Origin: Candidatus Altimarinota bacterium
GTDB lineage: Bacteria > Patescibacteriota > Gracilibacteria > JAUYGZ01
Reading direction: 5' to 3'
Assembly (NCBI GenBank): GCA_029233985.1
Contig: JARGOK010000001.1
Location: 258,472-322,471, forward strand
DNA length: 64,000 bases
Positions 25,820 through 34,300 of this stretch are shown here, in pieces (positions within the stretch are counted from its first letter, which is position 1; each line of letters begins with the position of its first letter). The notes under the pieces are model-generated. The model was given only the letters and a program-made list of their open reading frames with translations, did not search any database and was not told where the DNA came from. Made by a program: the position numbers and the translations under genes.

Positions 25820-27430
25820 TTACTTTGCCTCTTCTGAAGCTTCTTCTTGTTGTTCTTCTTTTTCGACAATCTCTGCATCTTCTTTTTTCTTTGCAGCTTT
25901 TTTTGGTTTTTTGGCAGGTTTTTTCTTCTTGTCTTCTACAGCTTCTTCTTTACCTTCTTCTGACGAATCGTTGCTTTCTTCCTCTTCGGGAGATTCTTCC
26001 TTTTTCTTCTTTGGAGACTTCTTCTCTTTCTTTTCTTTCACTTCAGCAGTCTCTTCAGACTCATCGGTGTCTTTTTTCTTGGACACTTTCTTTTTCTTTT
26101 CTTCTTTTACATCTCCTTTCAGAGCTCCTTCTACCAACTCTGCTTCTTCTTGGGAGATCCCTTCGATAGCTGTCATTGCAGCAGCATTGAGACCCATCAA
26201 CTGAATACTCTTTACAAATCCGGCTGCCTCGAGTTTTTCAGCAATATCTGCACTCATTCCTGGGAGGTCTTTGATATCTTCAGCTGCTACTGGCATAACA
26301 ACTTTCTTTTCTTGGATGTCTTCACCCTTTTCAACCTTAATTTTCTTATCCATTTCTGCCTTTTTGATTTCATCCAGCTTTGTGGTATCGAGCTTGTCGA
26401 GATCGATAATATCGATTTCCCACTTGGTAAGATTTGAAGCAAGACGAACATTTTGCCCTCCTTTCCCAATAGCCAATGCTCGTTCTTCAACGGGGACATA
26501 TACTTTTGCTCGACGCCCCTCTTGGTCGAATTCGATATGACTGATTTTTGCAGGCGCGAGTGCTGCAGTAAGCATCTTGAGCTCATCATCGGTATGTTCG
26601 ATAATATCTATTCGTTCTCCATTAAACTCTTCCATAACATTTTGGATACGTACTCCTTTTTGTCCGACACAAGCTCCAATAGGATCGATATTTGGGTCTG
26701 AAGATGCAACGGTTACTTTTGTCCGAACACCAGGCTCTCGCGCAATAGACTTCACTTCGACAGTTCCCTCGCGAACTTCTGGGATTTCTAATTCGAGGAG
26801 GCAATTGACGAGACGAGGGTGCGACCGAGAAATCAAGAGTCGAGGACCTTTTGGTGAAGAGATAACTTTATCCAAGTACACCTTTATCCGTTGGCCATTA
26901 TGATAATTTTCTCTTGGAATCTGATCCTGAGACCGAAGGACAGCCTGAGTCCGGTCGAGATCGACATATACATTCGATCCTTCGACACGATTGATGTATC
27001 CATTGAGGATCTCATGTTCTCTATCCTTGTACATATCGGTAATAATATCTTTTTCGGCTTCTTGGATTCGTTGGATAATTACTTGTTTGGCACTTTGAGC
27101 AGCAATACGCCCATAATCTGCTGGCGTGACGTCAATATCGACTTCGTCCCCAGCCTTAGCGTCTTTTTTGTATTTTTTTGCCTCACTAATCGACATTTGT
27201 TGCTCGAGGTTTTCAATCTCTTCACCGTCAGCGACGACTTCTTTGATCAAGAAAACAGTCGCAACTCCACTGTCTGGATTGAGATCTACGCGGATGTTTT
27301 GGTCACGGTTTCCATAATCTTTTCGATAAGCAGCACGAAGTGCATGAGAAACAATTTCGACAACTCTGTCTTTAGGAAGATTTTTTTCAGTAGCGAGCTG
27401 ATTGATCGCCGCCATAAACTTTGTTTGCAT
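25820..27430 (-). CDS. nusA: Transcription factor NusA with long charged tail
   Basis: 536 residues. NusA N-terminal RNA-polymerase-binding domain (1-125), S1 domain (about 130-200), then two KH domains (IGACVGQKGVRIQNV and ALAIGKGGQNVRLASN), all in normal order. A helix-hairpin-helix module follows (about 375-440, DLPGMSADIAEKLEAAG). The last 95 residues are a low-complexity Lys/Glu tail not found in typical NusA. It acts in pausing, termination and antitermination. The gene has its own strong terminator and follows recX by 111 bp. Confidence 0.96.
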   Translation of the reverse strand: MQTKFMAAINQLATEKNLPKDRVVEIVSHALRAAYRKDYGNRDQNIRVDLNPDSGVATVFLIKEVVADGEEIENLEQQMSISEAKKYKKDAKAGDEVDIDVTPADYGRIAAQSAKQVIIQRIQEAEKDIITDMYKDREHEILNGYINRVEGSNVYVDLDRTQAVLRSQDQIPRENYHNGQRIKVYLDKVISSPKGPRLLISRSHPRLVNCLLELEIPEVREGTVEVKSIAREPGVRTKVTVASSDPNIDPIGACVGQKGVRIQNVMEEFNGERIDIIEHTDDELKMLTAALAPAKISHIEFDQEGRRAKVYVPVEERALAIGKGGQNVRLASNLTKWEIDIIDLDKLDTTKLDEIKKAEMDKKIKVEKGEDIQEKKVVMPVAAEDIKDLPGMSADIAEKLEAAGFVKSIQLMGLNAAAMTAIEGISQEEAELVEGALKGDVKEEKKKKVSKKKDTDESEETAEVKEKKEKKSPKKKKEESPEEEESNDSSEEGKEEAVEDKKKKPAKKPKKAAKKKEDAEIVEKEEQQEEASEEAK

Positions 27431-27541
27431 GGGAGTGGAAATTAGGAGTTAGTTTTTTTTACTTTCGAAGAGTAAGTGATACAAAAAATGACCAAACTCA
27501 GTGTTTGTTCATGTTGTTACTCATCATGTACATCAATATTA

Positions 27542-28057
27542 TCACTCTCTTAGCTCTGATGCAATCTGATTTACCACCTCAAGGACTTCTGTCATCTGAA
27601 AACCTCGACTGATCAAAAAGCGCATGAGCTTCTCTTTTTGTTTGTAAGAATTTTCTTCTCTGCGAAGAATTGATGGCCATTTGCTTTCAGCCAAGTCCCT
27701 CAATTCATTTGAAAAATCGGCGTGTTCTAATTCTGCCTCGATGATGTGAGCAGGGATTCCCTTCATTTGTAATTCTCGCCGCAATGCAAAAGCCCCTCGC
27801 GGACTAGAAATACTACGGTGTCGAACCCAGGCAGCACAAAAGGCTTTATCATCGATGTACTCGAGTTCTTTGAGACGATCCATGACTTCATCGTGATTTA
27901 CATCTGGATAATACTTTTCAATCTTATCTCTGATTTGCTTTTCTGTTTGAAGCTTTGCCGTCACTGAACGAAGGGCGTATTCAATAGCCGTTCCTTTGGG
28001 TTTGAAATCTTTTTTTTGCTTGAAACTAGAAGAGTGTCGGAGCTTGCTCATGGACAT
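27542..28057 (-). CDS. recX: Regulatory protein RecX
   Basis: About 171 residues with three RecX three-helix repeats: ALRSVTAKLQTEKQIRDKI, LKELEYIDDKAFCAAWVRHR followed by RGAFALRRELQMKGI, and a C-terminal LMRFLISRGFQMTEVLEV. RecX binds and restrains RecA filaments. The start is uncertain (ATG at 28057 or 28051). Either way it overlaps the 3' end of the dnaQ-like gene by 26-32 bp, so the two are probably co-translated. recA is not in the window. Confidence 0.88.
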   Translation of the reverse strand: MSMSKLRHSSSFKQKKDFKPKGTAIEYALRSVTAKLQTEKQIRDKIEKYYPDVNHDEVMDRLKELEYIDDKAFCAAWVRHRSISSPRGAFALRRELQMKGIPAHIIEAELEHADFSNELRDLAESKWPSILRREENSYKQKEKLMRFLISRGFQMTEVLEVVNQIASELRE

Positions 28058-28544
28058 AGGTGAAGAGTTCGGCTGTGGCGAGGACATCATCGAGTGCCCG
28101 ATGTCTTCTTTCGATGGTCATTCCAAGATGCTTGGACAGGGCATCGAGATTGTAACGAGGAAGATCGGGGAACTTTATTTTGGCGAGCTTTACGGTGCAA
28201 AGCGAGGAAGGCAAGGAAACGCCCAAATTGAGAAGCTTCAGCTCGTTTTCGAGGAATCCCATATCAAATTCTGCATTGTGAGCGACGAGTGTGTCATCTC
28301 CGATAAATTTGAGAAATTCTGGAATGACTTGCGCTGCATCAGGTGCTGTCTTTAGCATCTCATTCGTTATACCGTGAATATTGATCGCTTCTGTTGGGAC
28401 AATCCGATGAGGATTGATAAGCGCTTCGAAGGTTTCGTCGGTAATGACACCATTGACGACCCTTACGGCTCCTATTTCAATGATTCTGTCCCCCAAAAGC
28501 GGATTGAGTCCTGTTGTTTCGGTATCGAAGATGACGAAGGCCAT
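28026..28544 (-). CDS. DnaQ-like 3'-5' exonuclease
   Basis: 172 residues, a DEDDh exonuclease matching the proofreading epsilon subunit of DNA polymerase III or a related RNase T-like enzyme. ExoI is FDTETTGL, ExoII VAHNAEFDMGFL, and ExoIII RHRALDDVLAT with the catalytic His. ATG 28544 (MAFVIF) starts directly before ExoI as in the family; an upstream extension to 28619 has no support. No polymerase subunit adjoins it. Overlaps recX. Confidence 0.9.
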   Translation of the reverse strand: MAFVIFDTETTGLNPLLGDRIIEIGAVRVVNGVITDETFEALINPHRIVPTEAINIHGITNEMLKTAPDAAQVIPEFLKFIGDDTLVAHNAEFDMGFLENELKLLNLGVSLPSSLCTVKLAKIKFPDLPRYNLDALSKHLGMTIERRHRALDDVLATAELFTYVHEQAPTLF

Positions 28545-28697
28545 ATCAAGAAGATTATTTGAGATAAAGGTCATCTCAAGAGTAGCGATTTGCAGGCGAA
28601 AGTTCAAACTTTGCTGCATTTTTGCTGAAGATCAATAGGAGCTGGTTTATGAACTGTCTGAGACATGACAGAATGCTAGGGTATATTTACCTCTACT

Positions 28698-31397
28698 ATG
28701 AAAAATTTTTCAGGTCTTACTTCTCATCAAGTTCGATCGCAACGTGCCAAGTTTGGCCGAAATATTCTTGACGTCAGCTCCGGTCAAAGTCTGCTAAAAA
28801 AAATTACCAGCCAGTTTACTGACTTGATGGTCATTATATTGATTGTGTCCGCATTTATTGCTTTGCTTTCAGGGTACTATCAAGGAGAAGAAAGTAGTAT
28901 TGTAGATGGATATGTGATCCTTGGGGTCGTGTTTTTAAATGCTGGGATTGGTTTTTTTCAAGAGTATCGGACAGAGAAAGCCCTTCAAGCTCTGAAAAAA
29001 CTTGTCGCTCCTCATGCCATTGTCTTGCGTGATGGAAAAAAAGAGCTGATTGATTCTGCTGACTTGGTTCCTGATGATATTGTGGTTTTGCAAGCTGGCG
29101 ATAAAATTGTGGCTGATGGGATTTTATTGGAGTCTGATGAACTGAAAGTGGAAGAATCAGCACTTACTGGTGAATCTGTACCTGTTCATAAGAAGGAAAA
29201 AAGTGAAGTGTTTATGGGGACTACTGCTGTGTCTGGTGGAGCTCTTCTCCATGTACAAGCTACTGGAATGAAAACAGCATTTGGTCGTATTGCTCATCTG
29301 ACGACTTCGACTAAAAAAGACCTCTCCCCTCTTCAAAAAGAAATGATCCATGTTGGGGTCTTTGTGACCAAGGTGACTTTGGTGATTTCGACTCTCTTGA
29401 TTGTGTTTGGGGTTTTTGTAGAAGGTCGTGGGTTTTTGGATTCTCTGCTTTTTGCAGTGTCAGTGGCAGTAGCGGCAGTCCCCGAAGGACTCCCTACTAC
29501 TCTGACTGTTGCACTGGCTCTGGGAGTACAAAAAATGGTGAAAAAAAAGGCTATGGTAAAGCAGCTTTCTTCTATTGAAACCTTAGGATCGACGACCGTC
29601 ATTTGCAGTGACAAGACTGGAACTCTTACTCAAAACCAAATGACCGTTCGACAGCTCCTGATAGGGCTCGATGATGAGTGTGATGTCACCGGTACGGGGT
29701 ATAGTCCGGAAAAAGGACATATCGACACCTCGCAATTGCAAGTAGCTGATTATCAGAACCTTTCTCTGATGAAAAGTATTTCGATTCATTGCACTGAAGC
29801 GAGCCTCAATAAATCCGGAAATCGATATGAGATACTTGGTGATCCTACAGAAGGCGCCCTTTTGACTCTTGCTGGAAAAAAAGTCATTAAAGAGAAAAAA
29901 AGAGATAAACTCCTGAAAGGAGAAATTTTAAAAAAAATTCCTTTTGATAGTGAACGAAAACTGATGAGTATCGCTGTGGATAATAATGGAAAAAATGAAC
30001 TGTGGGTAAAAGGATCTCCAGATGAAATCGTTCAGCGCTCTACACATGTATTGAGTCAAGGAAAACGCAAGAAACTGACCACAGCACAAAAAATGGCTTT
30101 GATAAAAAAATATGAAAAGATGGCAAGTCGAGCACTGAGAGGTATCGCATTTGCTACTCGAAGTCTCCCAAAAAAACAGAGCATGACGGTCTCTTCTCTT
30201 CAAGAACAAGAATCGAACCTTACTTTTATAGGAATTGCAGGAATGATCGATCCTCCAAGACAAGCCGTTCCAAAAGCTGTTCAGCAGTGCCACAAGGCTG
30301 GTGTACGCACGCTTATCATTACGGGAGACAATGGACTGACAGCAAAAGCCATTGCAGATGAAATTGGTCTTGGAACATACAAAACTCGTATTGTTCTCGG
30401 AACTGAACTCGATAAGATGAATGATCGAAAACTCGATCTGCTCTTGAAATGGAAGCGTCCAGTACCATTTACCCAAGACGATCTCAAATCTGCATCTCTT
30501 ATTTTTTCACGTGTAAGCCCAGAGCATAAGCGCCGTATAGTCGATCGTCTCAAGAAAAAAGGTGAAGTGGTCGCTGTAACAGGAGATGGTGTTAATGATG
30601 CTCCTGCCTTGAAACGTGCAGACCTTGGTATTGCTATGGGTATCTCTGGAACAGAAGTATCGAAAGAAACAGCAAATATCATTCTTTTGAATGATTCCTT
30701 TGCGAGTATCGTAGATGCCATATCAGAAGGACGTCGGATTTATGCAAATATGAGAAAATTTATTTGGTATTTATTTTCCTGCAATGTTGGGGAACTTTTG
30801 GTGGTGTTCTCTTCTGTTCTTTTGCAAATCCCAACCCCTCTTACAGCAACCCTTATTTTAGCGATCAACTTGGGGACAGACATCTTCCCAGCGATTTCTT
30901 TGGGAGTGGATCATGCTCAAGTAGATATTATGCAGAAAAAACCTCGAAATCCTCATTCCCGTATTTTAGAAAAAGACTTTATTTCCCATTTTCTCAGTGT
31001 TGGTCTTTTGATCGGATTTCTTGTGATAAGTCTCTATCTTTGGAAGCTTCAGAGTATGGGGTGGGAGTACGGTATGGTTTTAGGAAAAGACTCTGAAATA
31101 CTCAGAAGTGGGTGGACTATGTCTTTTGCAAGCCTGGTAATCTTTCAGTTGTTCAACAACTCCAATGCTCGTGCTCTAGGGCAGTCTTTGTTTTCTCTTC
31201 GTATACTGTGGCTGCAATGGTTGGCTATTGGTTCATCATTGGTGATTGTCATTTCTATTGTGTATATCCCATGGCTACAAGGCATCCTCAAAACCACTGG
31301 TCTAGCAACAACAGACTGGGTTTTGATTCTCTTCGGCGGTGCTCTTATTCTTGGTTTTGAAGAGGGCCGAAAGTTTATTCTTCGACGGAATCGGTAG
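28698..31397 (+). CDS. Cation-transporting P-type ATPase, Ca2+ (P2A) type
   Basis: 899 residues with the full P-type layout: N-terminal cation ATPase domain, TGES actuator motif near residue 157, PEGLP in membrane helix 4 near 262, phosphorylated Asp 305 in DKTGTLT, and GDGVNDAPAL near 630. Membrane helix 6 carries NLGTDIFPA and a later helix carries QLFNNSNAR, both like SERCA/PMR1-type Ca2+ pumps. It probably exports Ca2+ (Mn2+ is an alternative). Its 3' end overlaps the convergent 1714-aa gene by 23 bp. Confidence 0.94.
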   Translation: MKNFSGLTSHQVRSQRAKFGRNILDVSSGQSLLKKITSQFTDLMVIILIVSAFIALLSGYYQGEESSIVDGYVILGVVFLNAGIGFFQEYRTEKALQALKKLVAPHAIVLRDGKKELIDSADLVPDDIVVLQAGDKIVADGILLESDELKVEESALTGESVPVHKKEKSEVFMGTTAVSGGALLHVQATGMKTAFGRIAHLTTSTKKDLSPLQKEMIHVGVFVTKVTLVISTLLIVFGVFVEGRGFLDSLLFAVSVAVAAVPEGLPTTLTVALALGVQKMVKKKAMVKQLSSIETLGSTTVICSDKTGTLTQNQMTVRQLLIGLDDECDVTGTGYSPEKGHIDTSQLQVADYQNLSLMKSISIHCTEASLNKSGNRYEILGDPTEGALLTLAGKKVIKEKKRDKLLKGEILKKIPFDSERKLMSIAVDNNGKNELWVKGSPDEIVQRSTHVLSQGKRKKLTTAQKMALIKKYEKMASRALRGIAFATRSLPKKQSMTVSSLQEQESNLTFIGIAGMIDPPRQAVPKAVQQCHKAGVRTLIITGDNGLTAKAIADEIGLGTYKTRIVLGTELDKMNDRKLDLLLKWKRPVPFTQDDLKSASLIFSRVSPEHKRRIVDRLKKKGEVVAVTGDGVNDAPALKRADLGIAMGISGTEVSKETANIILLNDSFASIVDAISEGRRIYANMRKFIWYLFSCNVGELLVVFSSVLLQIPTPLTATLILAINLGTDIFPAISLGVDHAQVDIMQKKPRNPHSRILEKDFISHFLSVGLLIGFLVISLYLWKLQSMGWEYGMVLGKDSEILRSGWTMSFASLVIFQLFNNSNARALGQSLFSLRILWLQWLAIGSSLVIVISIVYIPWLQGILKTTGLATTDWVLILFGGALILGFEEGRKFILRRNR

Positions 31398-34300
31398 ATG
31401 ACTGATCACCTTGGGCCTCTTGAAGACGCAAACGAAGGAATTCTTTAGGGTTTTCTTGTGCCCATAAGAGCTCTTTCTTTACCCGCTCTAGTTCAGCTTG
31501 TGTGGTGCTGAGTTCGTAAGTGGCCTCTTCTCGGTCGACTTCACGCTGCCATTGCCCGGCAAGGTTTTTGAAGGTTTTTCCTGCTGATTTTGGGAGTTCA
31601 CCTGATGTTTCATCTAAAAGTGCGATATTGGCTGTTTGTTCTTGAAGGAGGGTTTGTATGATAGCTGTATACATTGCCCTGGTAGTGTTTTGAGCTGCTA
31701 TGATCTCTGATGCCCCCTCTTGTTGAGGGTTTACTTCGAGTGTTGTTTGGATTTTTGAGGTTATTTGACTGAGATTCTGGTCGACTTGTTTGAGTTGCTT
31801 TTCGAGATCTGGAAGAGTGCTTGCTTTATTTACCGAGCGTTGCGTTTTTTTGAGTGCTTCTTGTTGTTGGGCAATCAAGGTTTGAAGTTTTTGTGCACGC
31901 TCTGTGTTTCCATTTTTTTGAGCTGTTTGTTGCTTTTTTTGAAGTTGATCGATGATATCCGATAACGCAGTTACCTTTACTGTATTTTGCTGGACCCGTT
32001 TGAGCTTTGTGATTTGTTGTCTCAAGGTTCTTCTTTGAACCATGAGCTCTTCACTCTCTTGTTTCCAGGTATCGAGGTCGCCTGCCCCATATAAAATTTG
32101 TGCAGACTGAGTATTGAGGTTTGTGATGTAGTTGTAAGCTTCTCCTTGTGTTTCTTGCAGAGTTTCTGTAGATGCTTGACTGGTTTCAAGAGCTTTCTTC
32201 GAACCTTCCAAAAGATCTGTTAAGCGCAATACCTCTAGCTGAAGTCTTTCGAGCTCCTTGCTTTTTTCATCAATTTGATCTTTGATTTCTGCCAACACTC
32301 CCATGAGATCTTCGCTTTCTCCTTCATAGAGCTTTTCCAGTTCATCGCTCTTTTTTTCCAGTTCCTCATATGTTTGGTCATGATCATCACGTTCTTTTTG
32401 AAGTTTATGTTCGACCAATTCACGAGCTGCATCTTTTTCCTCAAGTTCGGCATCTTTTAGCCCAAGAGATTTTTGAATTTCTTTGAGTTTTTTATTTCGT
32501 TTGTCTCGATTTTTGTCTCGTACTTTTCCACCACTTATAAAGGCTACTATTCGTCTTTCTTTATTCTTCAGGTCTTTTTGTGCTTTTTCTAGCTCTAGTT
32601 TGAGCTCTGCTACTTGTTTTTCAAGTACCTCAGAAGCTCCCTTTGAGACACCAGACTGTTCTGCTGCTGCGGTTTGGATTTGCTGAGTAAGCTCTCGTAG
32701 TGTGTGAGTGAGTTCAGTATTCTTATTTCCACTTTCTTGTAGCTCAGACTGAAGTGTTTTGAGCTCTGATTTCACCTGAGCTGCTTCTTGGCGTGATTTT
32801 TTAAGCTCTGATCTCATATCGGATATTTTCTGGTCCATTGAGCTCTGAGCTGAGACAGCCTCGTTTTGAAGAGACTTGATGCTCTCCTCAAGCTCAGATT
32901 TTTCAGACAGAAGAGTGTTCTTCTTTTTTTCTAGTGTTGTGTATTGCTCATTGAGAGTTTTAAACTCTGCTTGCAGTGTTTGTAATTGCTGCTCGGCATT
33001 TTGTTTTTCGATTACTGTTGTGTTTTTTGCTGAATTGAGCTCTTCACCTTGTCTTTGGAGTGTCTCAAGTTCTCCTTGAAGAGTTTGGAGTTGTTGGTGA
33101 ACAGAGGCTTTTTCCGACTCAATAGCCATGTTTTTTTCTTGTAGCTCTTGGTACTGAGTCTGCAAAGTATTGCGTTCCGCCTCAAGCGTTTGGAGACTTT
33201 GCTCTGCACCTGTTTTTTCAGAAAGGAGCGTTGCGCTTTCTGTCTTCAAAGTGTCTATCTGCTCGTTTAAGCTACTTATATTGAGTTGAAGGTTTCGAAT
33301 GCTTTGTTCTTTTTCAGAGTTTTCAGCTTTCAAGGTCTCTACTTGTGTCTTGAGAGATGAAATTTTCTGATTGAATTGTTCTTTTAAAGCGCTGTTTGTC
33401 GCTTGGTCATCGTTTTCGGACTGTTGCTCTAATGCTGTTAGATGAGCTTGCGTAGACTTTAGTTCTTCTTGTAAGGAATTGAGCTGCAGTGTGGACTTTT
33501 CGAGATCTGATTGCGCTTTTTGGAATTTTTGTTTGAGCTCGGTTTTTTCACCTTCTACTTTGAGAAGAGTTTTTTCGTTTTCATCGCATCTCTTTTGAAG
33601 CTCTTCCTTAGATGTTCTGAGCTCTGAGAGCGATGCATTGAGCTGTTCAAACTCTGCAGATTTGCCTTGGGCACGATGAGTTTGTTCTTCTAGCTCTTTT
33701 TTGAGGGTTTCTATCTCTCCTTGGTCAAAAGTAGGACTTCCTGTGAGCACCTCTTGCACACGTTCTTCGGGGCTCTTTGCAAGCTCTGTTTCGTATTGGG
33801 CGAGTCTTTTTTCTAGCTGAATTTTTTCATCTTTGAGTTTTTTTATTTCAGCTTCTAGCAATGCTACTCTGTTTAGATCCCCACTTGCCTCAGCTTCTTT
33901 CTTTTTGCTCACTAGTTGTTGCATTTCAGAAGTCGCCATAGTGATTTGTTCACTTGTGACTTGTTTTCCAATCGTGGAAAGACCTGTCTTACTTTCTAGT
34001 ACAGCATTTTTGAGTCTTTGAATTTCCCCACTATGAGTAATCTCTCCTGTGTTGGCATTCACACGATGAAGCACTTTTCGGACATTTTCCACATGAGGTT
34101 TTACAACGTTTTCTATATACACATCGAGAGACTGGAGTATTTCACGACCTGTATTTTTGTCTTTTCCAATACCGTTTTGCCATTCTGACAGTTTGTTTCT
34201 GATATGGTTTTCATGAGTCGAAGTTTCAGAAAAAAGCTTGGTCCAATCATTTTTTTCGGACTGTGTTATGTTAATTCCTGGCAATCCCTGAAGCTGAAGA

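Noticed and set aside
29928-30476. Minus-strand 182-codon frame within the Ca2+-type ATPase
   Set aside because: Antisense shadow; the plus strand carries continuous P-type ATPase motifs.
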